From NCBI GenBank assembly GCA_031552535.1, contig JAVBMJ010000087.1, forward strand, positions 1 to 38,181: a stretch of DNA of 38,181 bases. Reading direction: 5' to 3'. The stretch's first letter is position 1; every line of letters starts with the position of its first letter. The notes below the pieces were generated by a model. The model saw only the letters and a list, made by a program, of their open reading frames with translations. It was not told the DNA's origin and searched no databases. Shown here piece after piece: positions 7,995 to 15,894 of the stretch. This DNA comes from JAVBMJ01 sp031552535. GTDB lineage: Bacteria; Bacteroidota; Bacteroidia; Bacteroidales; Rikenellaceae. The position numbers were made by a program, and so were the translations under genes.

Positions 7995-8801
7995 ATGGCC
8001 CCCGGGCAATGGATATCTTTCTGTGGTCAGGTGATCGACACTTTACAGGCCGGTTCCGGGATGGAGGGCCTGGAGCGGGAAGCTTATGTATATCAGCGGA
8101 TAAATACCATGGGACACAAGCCGTTATATATAGATCAGCATCTGCAGATTGCCGGCGAAGCATGTCGCAAGCTATTTCCGGCAACTGCGCTTCCCTCGGA
8201 AGACGACCTTATACGGGCTACCGGACAGATACTTTACCGCAACTGCGCCCATCGCGGAGGCAATCTTATGATGTTGCGCATATTTCCCGGCGGCAAGTGG
8301 ATGCTCGCACACCAAAAACCGATGTTGTATCCCGGTTATGCTTTATGGCATAGCCAGGTCACTGCCGTAGCGGTGCGTGACGAACATCTGTGGCGCGGCC
8401 TGCCCACCTCGGTCTCGATAGCCGCCGAAACCGCAGCTGCGCTCCATGCCGCTACGGCCGGAGCCGGCATAGCCCTATTGCACGACCATGATGGAATCGT
8501 GACAGGGGCTGGCGACAACCCGGTGATGGCATTCCGTGGCCCTACGGTGATCACGACATCTGTTGCCAACGGAGCTACCGACAGCCTCGAACGCCGTATA
8601 ATGTTGTGGTTATGCGCAATGTCCGGATTCGAAGCCGATGAAAACCGCCTGACCGTCGATCAACTCCCACATGTTGACGAGGTTCTGGTATTCAATGCCC
8701 AAGGTTTGTTATCGGTACACGGATTCGGCCCGGCACGTTATTTTAACACAAAAGCCCTCCGCCTGGAACGGTCACTTCCGGAATTATCCAAATTCCGATA
8801 A
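7995..8801 (+). CDS. Class IV aminotransferase-like protein, catalytic lysine absent
   Basis: A 268-residue protein with the overall shape of the fold-type IV PLP family (BCAT, D-amino-acid aminotransferase, aminodeoxychorismate lyase PabC). The N-terminal part (EREAYVYQRINTMGHKPLYIDQHL) resembles the family's start, and LLHDHDGIVTGAGDNPVMAF at about 160-180 aligns with the usual LLDxDGxVTEGSxSNIF. Two catalytic features are missing: there is no lysine anywhere between residue 107 and about residue 250, where the PLP-binding lysine should be (near 134-140), and the conserved Glu of VTEG is Gly171. The protein therefore probably does not bind PLP covalently, and is either a pseudoenzyme or highly divergent. 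It follows the rhomboid gene by five bases, suggesting one operon. PabC is the closest guess for ancestry; present function is unknown. Confidence 0.65.
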   Translation: MAPGQWISFCGQVIDTLQAGSGMEGLEREAYVYQRINTMGHKPLYIDQHLQIAGEACRKLFPATALPSEDDLIRATGQILYRNCAHRGGNLMMLRIFPGGKWMLAHQKPMLYPGYALWHSQVTAVAVRDEHLWRGLPTSVSIAAETAAALHAATAGAGIALLHDHDGIVTGAGDNPVMAFRGPTVITTSVANGATDSLERRIMLWLCAMSGFEADENRLTVDQLPHVDEVLVFNAQGLLSVHGFGPARYFNTKALRLERSLPELSKFR

Positions 8802-8957
8802 ATATTACAAGTTTGCATTTCTTTCCGGTCCCGTTTGTAAAACCAAACGAATCATTTGTAATAGTTTCTTAGGTTATCATGTTTCCAATGCGGGTCCCGA
8901 TAAGTCTGACCACATGGCAGGTCATGATATGCACGGAATGGTATGGGGCGTTTGTTT

Positions 8958-9050
8958 ACAGAAACAAGCCCTCCTGTTTTGGGAGGGCTTGCCTGATGCG
9001 TTAGTCTGGTTTTTTTTCGAGGCTGATTTCGTAATTGCGCCAGACACGAA
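8958..9050 (-). ncRNA. Candidate small RNA with its own promoter and terminator
   Basis: On the minus strand TACATTTG (9063-9056) lies exactly 20 nt after TTG (9086-9084), matching the Bacteroidota promoter TTG-N20-TAnnTTTG. The transcript would begin near 9050. It starts almost at once with GTCTGG (9045-9040), pairing with CCAGAC (9009-9004), continues through a short linker, and ends in a perfect 10-bp hairpin, CAAGCCCTCC/GGAGGGCTTG (8991-8965), with a TTTCTGT tail. The predicted length is about 90 nt. It holds no convincing ORF and does not match the SRP, tmRNA or 6S features I know. It lies just beyond the 3' end of the araC-type gene, in the same orientation. Confidence 0.6.
8965..8991 (-). 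terminator. Intrinsic terminator hairpin between the aminotransferase-like gene and the AraC gene
   Basis: A 10-bp perfect stem, CAAGCCCTCC/GGAGGGCTTG, with a 7-base loop. On the minus strand it is followed by TTTCTGT, a moderate U-tract; on the plus strand no T-run follows. It therefore best serves the minus-strand small-RNA candidate, and possibly read-through from the AraC gene. Confidence 0.75.
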
Positions 9051-9055
9051 CGATG

Positions 9056-9086
9056 CAAATGTAAATCTTTATTTCCTGTCTTGCAA
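9056..9086 (-). promoter_or_regulatory. Promoter of the candidate small RNA
   Basis: TTG at 9086-9084, a 20-nt spacer and TACATTTG at 9063-9056 match the housekeeping Bacteroidota promoter exactly. It points away from the AraC gene, whose coding region ends 13 bases upstream, so it cannot serve that gene. Confidence 0.65.
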
Positions 9087-9098
9087 AAAAATATTTTT

Positions 9099-10019
9099 TT
9101 AAGAAAATATTTCCTCATCAACTATTGACAGATCATCTATTTCCTTGCTGCCGCTGCCACTCGAAGCAGAATAACGATTTCGGTATACGGACGGGGTCAC
9201 GCCATATTCTTTTTTGAACAGCTTTATATAGTGCGATGTATTCGGGAAATGACACTCTATTCCTATTTCCGATACTGATTTGGAAGTGGATATCAGCAAC
9301 AACCGTGAATGGATCAGTCTTTGTTTTGTAAACCACTTATGTGGCGAGGCATGGTAAAGTGATTTGAATTTTTTCTTGAACGTGCTCAGGCTCAGTTTGC
9401 ACTTGTCGGCGAGTTCCTGTGACGAGATGTCGATAAAGACGTGCCGGCGTATTATATGCTCGAAATTTTCTTTTGATATATCGAAGTTCTCCAGCACTTT
9501 GCTCCTCAGGCAATTGTTGTTGTGCGTCACAATAAGGTAGAGCAGTTCGGTCACCTTTAACATCTCCAGGGCGTTGTCGTTTACAAAAACTCCGTCGCGG
9601 ATATATAGGTCGATTGTTTGGAAAAAGTTCTTGAGCGTATTCCACCCGGCTATTGACACATGGTTTTTGTTGGCGCATTTATCACATTCGTGTTCATTCT
9701 CTACATTGATGTGATAGTTAAGGCTGAGATATGAAAATACTTTCTCGAACAGTTCTGATGTACAAAAGAACAATATCTGCTCGAAAGGCTTTCCCTTGTC
9801 GGGAATTTCCTCGGTGTAATGTACTCCTGAGGCGAGATAGAATATTTCGCCCGCTTTTACTTCGGTGCGGATATCTCCGTCATAGATATATTTCTTACCT
9901 TTGAGGACGTATCCCAGCCCGTGACGTGTGAAATTGTGCGACTGTATGCCACTTAAATATGGCTGCACATATTTCACAATCAGAGGCTGCATCATTTGTA
10001 TCGTAGGGCTGGTCGACAT
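9099..10019 (-). CDS. AraC family transcriptional regulator
   Basis: A 306-residue regulator. The N-terminal part (about 15-110) looks like a cupin-type effector domain (NFTRHGLGYVLKGKKYIYDG, GEIFYLASGVHYTEE). The C-terminal AraC/XylS domain (about 185-285) has two helix-turn-helices: DISSQELADKCKLSLSTFKKKFKS, then KSVSEIGIECHFPNTSHYIKLFKKEYGVTPSVYR. A CDKC pair at about 112-115 is unusual and could be a redox or metal site. The ATG at 10019 gives the full cupin; the MMQP methionines downstream are alternatives. It is divergent from bioA. Its promoter (TTG at 10091-10089, 19-nt spacer, TAAATTTG at 10069-10062) lies on two tandem palindromes, suggesting autoregulation and possible control of bioA. 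Ligand unknown. Confidence 0.9.
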   Translation of the reverse strand: MSTSPTIQMMQPLIVKYVQPYLSGIQSHNFTRHGLGYVLKGKKYIYDGDIRTEVKAGEIFYLASGVHYTEEIPDKGKPFEQILFFCTSELFEKVFSYLSLNYHINVENEHECDKCANKNHVSIAGWNTLKNFFQTIDLYIRDGVFVNDNALEMLKVTELLYLIVTHNNNCLRSKVLENFDISKENFEHIIRRHVFIDISSQELADKCKLSLSTFKKKFKSLYHASPHKWFTKQRLIHSRLLLISTSKSVSEIGIECHFPNTSHYIKLFKKEYGVTPSVYRNRYSASSGSGSKEIDDLSIVDEEIFS

Positions 10020-10061
10020 GAGGATGTTGTTTTGAAGTAACGTCGGGAACTATATGCAACA

Positions 10062-10103
10062 CAAATTTACAATATAATATTGTATTTACAATATCATATT
10101 GCA
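10062..10103. promoter_or_regulatory. Two tandem palindromes over the divergent araC/bioA promoter
   Basis: TACAATATAATATTGTA (10068-10084) is a perfect 7-3-7 palindrome. TACAATATCATATTGCA (10087-10103) is a near-copy exactly 19 bp on, so two helical turns apart. The minus-strand promoter TTG-N19-TAAATTTG (10091-10062) spans both. These are probable operator sites for the AraC-type regulator or for a biotin or other repressor. They do not match the GTTTACAA-type BirA operator I know from Bacteroidota. Confidence 0.65.
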
Positions 10104-10180
10104 TTATTTTGTGCTTACAGGATTTCGTTCTGACGAATTATCATGGTAATAATCATGTGAGTGCAAAAATTATTCCAAAA

Positions 10181-11470
10181 ATGATATTTGAAAAAGTAAA
10201 TGATTTCATAGAATACGATAAAGAGCATATATGGCACCCTTATACGTCAATGATCGACCCTCTGGAAGTATATCCGGTAGCCAGGACGCAAGGGGTTTAC
10301 ATATATTTGGAGGATGGACGGGCGTTGATAGACGCCATGTCGTCGTGGTGGTGCGTAATCCACGGTCATAACAATCCGGTGCTCAACGAAGCCGTATCTG
10401 AGCAACTATCCAGGATGTCGCATGTAATGTTCGGAGGACTTACCCATCGTCCTGCTGTGGAATTAGCCCGGAGGCTGGTCGACATCACTCCGGAGGGGCT
10501 CGATAAGGTGTTTTACTGCGACTCGGGGTCGGTAGCCGTAGAGGTTGCAGTGAAAATGGCTTTGCAGTATATGCACGCCAGAGGAGAGGTGGCCCGGAAT
10601 AAGATCGCGACCATAAAGGGCGGATATCACGGGGATACATGGCACGCGATGTCGGTATGCGACCCGGTCGGAGGAATGCATTCGCTTTACAGCGGGCGCC
10701 TGCCGTTGCAGTATTTCTCCGGGCGGCCCGGGGTGCGTTTCGATGAGGCGTGGGACCCTGTATCGCTTGGTCCGCTCGAAGAGATGCTCGAAGCCAACCA
10801 CCGGAGTATTGCAGCCGTGATCCTTGAGCCCATAGTGCAGGGAGCGGGCGGGATGTGGTTCTATCATCCGGAGTACCTGAAAGGCGTGCGCGAACTGTGT
10901 GACCGTTATGGAATATTACTGATTGCCGACGAGATAGCGACAGGCTTCTGGCGTACGGGACGTATGTTCGCGTGCCAGTGGGCCGGTGTCGTGCCCGACA
11001 TAATGTGCCTGGGCAAGGCTATCACGGGAGGTTACATGAGTTTCGCAGCGGTTATGGCCACAGATAATGTCGCCATGACTATTTCGTCGGGGTCGCCGTC
11101 GTGCTTTATGCACGGTCCGACGTTCATGGGCAATCCGCTGGCGTGTGCCGTGGCATGCGCCTCGCTCGACCTGTTGCAGCAGTCGCCGCCTCAGGAACGT
11201 ATCGCCCGGATGGAAACACAGATGCGTGAGCAACTTGCTCCGGCACGCAACCTGCCCGGAGTGGCCGATGTCAGGGTACTGGGAGCCATAGGTGTGATCG
11301 AAATGAAGCACGAGGTAGACATGGCATCGATGCAACGCGAGTTTGTTAGCCGCGGAGTGTGGGTACGGCCATTCGGGCGTCTCGTTTACGTAATGCCTCC
11401 ATATATAACCTCCCCCGAACAACTCGACGTAATAACACGGAGCCTGCTTCAGGTAGTGGCATTGCGATAA
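10181..11470 (+). CDS. bioA: Adenosylmethionine-8-amino-7-oxononanoate aminotransferase
   Basis: The 429-residue PLP enzyme of biotin synthesis converts 8-amino-7-oxononanoate to 7,8-diaminononanoate, using S-adenosylmethionine as amino donor. It is a class III aminotransferase. Diagnostic features include WHPYTSM near residue 18, DAMSSWWCVIHGHNNP, YHGDTWHAMSV, the PLP aspartate in LLIADEIATGFWRTG, and the Schiff-base Lys279 in LGKAITGGYMS. The tryptophans and WHPYTSM separate BioA from other class III members. Length equals that of E. coli BioA (429). The ATG at 10181 is chosen over a TTG at 10109 because it begins right at the conserved N-terminus. It stands alone, without bioB, bioF, bioC or bioD nearby, and is divergent from the AraC gene. 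Confidence 0.95.
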   Translation: MIFEKVNDFIEYDKEHIWHPYTSMIDPLEVYPVARTQGVYIYLEDGRALIDAMSSWWCVIHGHNNPVLNEAVSEQLSRMSHVMFGGLTHRPAVELARRLVDITPEGLDKVFYCDSGSVAVEVAVKMALQYMHARGEVARNKIATIKGGYHGDTWHAMSVCDPVGGMHSLYSGRLPLQYFSGRPGVRFDEAWDPVSLGPLEEMLEANHRSIAAVILEPIVQGAGGMWFYHPEYLKGVRELCDRYGILLIADEIATGFWRTGRMFACQWAGVVPDIMCLGKAITGGYMSFAAVMATDNVAMTISSGSPSCFMHGPTFMGNPLACAVACASLDLLQQSPPQERIARMETQMREQLAPARNLPGVADVRVLGAIGVIEMKHEVDMASMQREFVSRGVWVRPFGRLVYVMPPYITSPEQLDVITRSLLQVVALR

Positions 11471-11521
11471 ACGGGCAAGCTCTTGGGGATATTAAACAAT
11501 AGGCTCTTACAGCACACTATT

Positions 11522-12277
11522 ATGTATGATTTGCGGGCATGTGCCGTTATTCCCACTTATAATAATCGTGTTGCTCTTCGGGGTGTCATCGAAGATGCGA
11601 TGCGATGTTTGCCTGTTATCGTGGTCGACGACGGATCGACTGACGGGACGGGAGATATTCTGTCGGATTATGCGGGTAGGGTCGAGGTGGTGTCGTATGC
11701 GTGTAACAGGGGTAAGGGTTATGCATTGTCTCGCGGGTTCGACCGGGCCTGGGAGTTGGGGTATCGCAATGTGGTGACGATGGACTCCGACGGGCAGCAC
11801 TATGCCTCCGACATTACGTTGTTGCTGGATGCTGCCTCGACACATCCGGGTGCTTTGATCGTTGGCAGCCGTAATTTGAAGGAGGAGAATATGCCCCGGG
11901 GCAATTCGTTTGCCAACCGTTTTTCGAATTTTTGGTTCACCTTACAGACTTCGGTAAGGCTCCCCGACACCCAGACCGGCATGCGTCTCTATCCGTTGGA
12001 AAGCATGCGCGGTTTGCGTCCTCTGACCCGGCGTTATGAGGCCGAGTTGGAGTTGCTGGTCCGGGCTGCGTGGCGGGGGATAGATATTGTGCCTGTCGCT
12101 GTCAGGGTTTATTACGCTCCTGCCGGAGAACGCGTTTCGCACTTCCGCCCGGGAGTCGATTTTGTGAGGATAAGTTTGCTTAATGCTGTGCTGACTCTGT
12201 TAGCTGTGGTTTACGGCTATCCGTCGATTGGAGTGCGGCGATTGTTGAAAGTGTTAAAGAGCGGTGGGGATAGATGA
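11522..12277 (+). CDS. Family 2 glycosyltransferase (polyprenyl/dolichyl-phosphate mannose synthase-like)
   Basis: A 251-residue GT-A fold glycosyltransferase. It shows AVIPTYNN (8-15), the nucleotide-binding VVDDGSTDGT (about 36-45), the metal-binding MDSDGQH (about 82-88), and NRFSNFWFTLQTSVRLPDTQTGMRLYP, typical of the DPM1-like subgroup that acts on lipid carriers. A C-terminal hydrophobic segment (LLNAVLTLLAVVYG, about 220-235) may anchor it to the membrane. The ATG at 11522 is chosen; an in-frame TTG at 11483 would add non-conserved residues. Its TGA overlaps the ATG of the exporter fusion by ATGA (12274-12277), so the two are translationally coupled. Donor sugar and acceptor are unknown; the context suggests a lipid or pigment acceptor. 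Confidence 0.9.
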   Translation: MYDLRACAVIPTYNNRVALRGVIEDAMRCLPVIVVDDGSTDGTGDILSDYAGRVEVVSYACNRGKGYALSRGFDRAWELGYRNVVTMDSDGQHYASDITLLLDAASTHPGALIVGSRNLKEENMPRGNSFANRFSNFWFTLQTSVRLPDTQTGMRLYPLESMRGLRPLTRRYEAELELLVRAAWRGIDIVPVAVRVYYAPAGERVSHFRPGVDFVRISLLNAVLTLLAVVYGYPSIGVRRLLKVLKSGGDR

Positions 12278-15200
12278 TAAGGACGGTGCTGTCGATATAT
12301 GAATACTTTCGCAGGCGCAGGGCGTTGCTTTGGTCGGGGTTGGTCGTGCTGGTGGCGGTGTTGTCGGCGTCGGCTTTGGGGATACGGTTCGACGAGGATA
12401 TATCGGCATTTGTCCCTAAGGAAGGGCGTAGCGGGCGCATCAGCGACGCCTACAGGCACTTTGCCACGGCCAACCGGTTGGTTGTCAGTGTGCGCATGGC
12501 CGATACTGCAGCGCGTACGGACTTAGTGGCTATCACCGGGGCGGTCGACCGCCTGGCGGAACTTGTTGAGCAGGCCGATTCCGGGGGTGTGTATGCCGGG
12601 CGTATAGACTACCGTATAGACCAGGCGCAGATAGCCGGATTGTCGCAATTCCTTGCCGGGAACATGCCATATTTCCTTGAGGAGGAAGATTACGGGCGTC
12701 TCGACACTATGCTGACCGGGGAGTATGTACACAGGGTTATGGCCGGGAACAAACGCATGCTGCTCTCGCCGGCGGGCATTATGGTGAAGGAGAGTATATC
12801 GTCCGACCCGTTGCATCTGGCTGCACCTGTGTTGTCACGCCTGGGCGTTTTCGGGGCTGGCAACGGCTATACACTTTACGATGACCACATATTTTCGGCA
12901 GACGGCCGCGAGGGTATCGTCACCATAGAGTCGCGTTTCCCGGCTTCGGAGTCGCGCATGAATGCGGAGTTGCTCCGCATTGTGGCAGAGGCCTCGGCGA
13001 GGGTTTCGCAGGAGTCGGGCGGGCGTATCGACGCACACTATTTCGGGGCTGCCGACATTGCTGTTACCAATGCGGAACGCATAAAGCGCGACACCATGCT
13101 GTCGATGGTCGTGGCGCTGGGGGCTATAGCGGCCCTGTTGGTTTACCGCTTCCGTAACTGGCGTAGCCTGGCGCTGATCGTGGCCTCGCTGGCGTTCGGC
13201 GGGGTGGCGGCACTGGGTATCATGTCGTTGATCAGTGGGGGAGTGTCGCTTATCGCGATAGGGATAAGTTCGGTGATTGCCGGGATCGCCATAAACTATC
13301 CGCTCCATTTTCTCGACCAGTACAAACACACTCCCGACGTGAGGGGTGTGATAAGGAACGTGGTCCAGCCTCTTACTATAGGAAATATCACGACCGTGGG
13401 GGCTTTCCTGAGTCTTGTGTTCATGTCGTCCGAAGCGATGCGCGACCTGGGACTGTTTTCCTCGCTGATGCTGGCTGCAACGATATTTTTCGTACTCGTC
13501 TTTCTGCCGCATATGATGGTGGGCAGGATCGGAACGGGGGTGTCGTCGGGTGCGGGTAGGATGCCCGCCTTTTCTCCCGACCGCAACCGGTGGCTGGTTG
13601 CGGGGTTCGTGGTCTGCACGGTGGTCCTGTTCTTTTTCAGTTTCGGTACCCGGTTCGATGCCGATATGCACAGTATCAACTATATGACCGACCGGCAGCG
13701 CGAAGATATGCGTAAATTCTCGGCGGCGGTAGAAGGAGGTGGGCGGACAGTATATTATGTATGCGAGGCGGCGACGCTCGACGGCGCGTTGACCGTTTAT
13801 GAGTCGGCCCGGCAGGTCGCGGACAGTCTTCGCCGGCAAGGAACTGTATTGACGGTGAGCGGGGTGGGGGGATTCCTGCCCTCGGAAAGCGTGCAGCGTG
13901 AGCGTCTCGACCGCTGGCGGCGGTTTGTGGAGCGAAAAGGCGACGTGCTGCGTAGCGTCGACCGTGCCGGGATCGAGGCGGGATTCAGGCCCGGGGCTTT
14001 TTCGGGCTTCGAGGCTGTGGTGGAGGCGGAGCATGAAGTTCGCGATGCGGGATTCTTTGCGCCGGTGATGGAAGCGCTTGCCGGAAATTATATTTCGGGG
14101 GGCGACGGACACGCCATGGTCGCCATGTTGTTGCGTACGCAGGATAGTGACCTCGACGCTCTGGAACGCGGTTTGGAGCAGGTCGTCCCCGGGACGCTGG
14201 CCTTCGATGCCGGGTCGCTGGGCCGCACGATGGTCGATTCGCTTTCCGACGACTTCAACCGGGTGCTCTACATATGCGGCCTGATCGTCTTCGTGTTCCT
14301 TATCGCGACGCTCGGGCGGATCGAGCTGGCGCTGTTGGCCTTCCTGCCGCTGACGATAGGCTGGGTATGGATACTGGGAGTGATGAACATCTTCGACATA
14401 CGTTTCAATATAGTCAATATAATCCTGGCCACGCTGATCTTCGGACAGGGCGACGACTACACGATATTCATGACCGAGGGGCTGATGTATGAATACACCT
14501 ACCGGCGCAGGCTGCTCGCTTCCTACAAGAACGGGATAATGCTTTCGGCCGCGATCATGCTCATCGGCATCGGGTCGCTCATCACGGCCCGCCATCCGGC
14601 CCTCAGGTCGCTGGCCGAGGTGACTATCGTGGGGATGTTGTCGGTGGTGCTGACCACGTTTATCGTCCCGCCGCTGTTGTTCCGCTCTCTGACTATGAGC
14701 GGCGGGCGGAGGCGGCTCATGCCGGTTACGTTGAAGAACCTGGCCTCGTCGGTCTATGCGTTTATGGTATTTTTGGCAGGCAGCATGTTCCTTACGGCGT
14801 CGGGATTCGTGCTTCTGACCCTTGGGGGGCGCAGCGACCGCAATAAACTGCGCTACCATGGTCTGATATGCGCCTTTTCCCGCTTCGTGGTCACCCATAT
14901 ACCGCAGGTGAAGACCACATTTGGAAACGCTTCCGGCGAAAGGTTCGACCGTCCGGCGGTTATCGTCTGCAACCACCAGTCGCATCTCGACCTGATGTGC
15001 GTGATGATGCTTACCCCCAGGCTGATAGTGTTGACCAACGATTGGGTATGGAATTCGCCTTTCTATGGCCGCCTGATCCGTTACGCCGACTTTCTGCCGG
15101 TGTCGGACGGTGTCGAGGGTTCGCTCGAAAGCCTGCGGGCGATGGTCGGCAAGGGCTATTCGGTGGTGGTATTCCCCGAGGGTACGCGCTCCGGGGATTG

Positions 15201-15855
15201 TTCGATCGGGCGTTTCCGGCGCGGGGCGTTCTACCTTGCCGCGCAGTTGGGGCTCGACATAGTGCCGGTGGTGCTGCATGGCGCGGGGCATGTGTTGCCT
15301 AAAGAAGAATTCATGTTGCGCCGCGGGGAGATACGTGTCGAGGTGATGCCGCGCATGGGCCGCAAAGTTATGGGCGATGCGGATACCTATTCCGCGCATG
15401 CCCGCCGTATGCGAAGCCTTTATACGGAATGGTACGCGCGCTTGTCGGCGGAGGCGGAGACAGCCGACTACTACAGCGATCTGGTGCTGCATAACTATAT
15501 ATATAAAGGCTCCGGGGTTGAACGTAGCGTGCGGCGCAACCTGCGTCGCAGGGGAAACTTTAGCGAATTGATTGCGGACTTGGGCAAATACCGGCGGGTG
15601 CTGGTCGTGGGATGCGGCTACGGCGAACTGCCGCTGCTTATTTCGCTGGTGCATCGCGGGATGGAAATCGTGGCGACGGATGACGATACGGACAAACTCG
15701 ACCTGGCGGCAAATTGCACGTGGGCGGGTGGTAACCTGACATATCGTGCGACGGTCGATCCGGCGGCAGAACATTTCGATGCGGTGGTCGTTGCCACCGA
15801 CGCGGATGCCCTGCTATGGAAGGGGTCGGGGGCTGAGGTGTTTGCATTGTATTAA
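12274..15855 (+). CDS. MMPL/RND exporter fused to PlsC acyltransferase and a C-terminal Rossmann domain
   Basis: A 1193-residue fusion. Residues 1 to about 850 form an RND-type exporter of the MMPL/COG4258 kind: TM1 (about 16-36), a periplasmic domain, a TM bundle at about 270-420, another TM near 440, a second periplasmic domain, and a TM bundle at about 660-810, with GQGDDYTIFMTEG as the probable proton-relay segment. A further TM (about 825-850) leads to a lysophospholipid acyltransferase domain with the NHQSHLD motif (His901, Asp906) and FPEGTRS at 967-973. The last ~115 residues contain VLVVGCGYGE (1109-1118) and an acidic VATDDDTDK, a SAM- or nucleotide-binding Rossmann half that is shorter than a normal methyltransferase. 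Similar exporter-acyltransferase fusions occur in Bacteroidota flexirubin/aryl-polyene clusters. It is coupled to the glycosyltransferase upstream and followed by the oxidoreductase after 39 bp. Confidence 0.88.
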   Translation: MIRTVLSIYEYFRRRRALLWSGLVVLVAVLSASALGIRFDEDISAFVPKEGRSGRISDAYRHFATANRLVVSVRMADTAARTDLVAITGAVDRLAELVEQADSGGVYAGRIDYRIDQAQIAGLSQFLAGNMPYFLEEEDYGRLDTMLTGEYVHRVMAGNKRMLLSPAGIMVKESISSDPLHLAAPVLSRLGVFGAGNGYTLYDDHIFSADGREGIVTIESRFPASESRMNAELLRIVAEASARVSQESGGRIDAHYFGAADIAVTNAERIKRDTMLSMVVALGAIAALLVYRFRNWRSLALIVASLAFGGVAALGIMSLISGGVSLIAIGISSVIAGIAINYPLHFLDQYKHTPDVRGVIRNVVQPLTIGNITTVGAFLSLVFMSSEAMRDLGLFSSLMLAATIFFVLVFLPHMMVGRIGTGVSSGAGRMPAFSPDRNRWLVAGFVVCTVVLFFFSFGTRFDADMHSINYMTDRQREDMRKFSAAVEGGGRTVYYVCEAATLDGALTVYESARQVADSLRRQGTVLTVSGVGGFLPSESVQRERLDRWRRFVERKGDVLRSVDRAGIEAGFRPGAFSGFEAVVEAEHEVRDAGFFAPVMEALAGNYISGGDGHAMVAMLLRTQDSDLDALERGLEQVVPGTLAFDAGSLGRTMVDSLSDDFNRVLYICGLIVFVFLIATLGRIELALLAFLPLTIGWVWILGVMNIFDIRFNIVNIILATLIFGQGDDYTIFMTEGLMYEYTYRRRLLASYKNGIMLSAAIMLIGIGSLITARHPALRSLAEVTIVGMLSVVLTTFIVPPLLFRSLTMSGGRRRLMPVTLKNLASSVYAFMVFLAGSMFLTASGFVLLTLGGRSDRNKLRYHGLICAFSRFVVTHIPQVKTTFGNASGERFDRPAVIVCNHQSHLDLMCVMMLTPRLIVLTNDWVWNSPFYGRLIRYADFLPVSDGVEGSLESLRAMVGKGYSVVVFPEGTRSGDCSIGRFRRGAFYLAAQLGLDIVPVVLHGAGHVLPKEEFMLRRGEIRVEVMPRMGRKVMGDADTYSAHARRMRSLYTEWYARLSAEAETADYYSDLVLHNYIYKGSGVERSVRRNLRRRGNFSELIADLGKYRRVLVVGCGYGELPLLISLVHRGMEIVATDDDTDKLDLAANCTWAGGNLTYRATVDPAAEHFDAVVVATDADALLWKGSGAEVFALY

Positions 15856-15894
15856 ACAAGGGGTTGTTGCAGATGGTATTGGACATAAGAGAAA

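Noticed and set aside
8958..9050. Signal recognition particle RNA, 6S RNA or tmRNA
   Set aside because: The SRP tetraloop region (GGAAGGNAGCA-like), the 6S central bubble and the tmRNA tRNA-like ends are absent; at about 90 nt it is also too short for 6S or tmRNA.
8671..9102. A 143-codon plus-strand frame overlapping the aminotransferase-like gene and the spacer
   Set aside because: Half lies antisense to the small-RNA candidate and half overlaps a real gene in another frame; no ribosome-binding site or motif.
10062..10103. Biotin repressor (BirA) operator before bioA
   Set aside because: The palindromes do not match the GTTTACAA-spacer-TTGTAAAC style I know for Bacteroidota; I kept them as operators of unknown owner.
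12835..15774. A 979-codon open frame on the minus strand opposite the exporter fusion
   Set aside because: It is antisense to a gene with clear domains, is rich in Arg/His/Gln as expected for the complement of GC-rich codons, has no motif, and no promoter at its start.
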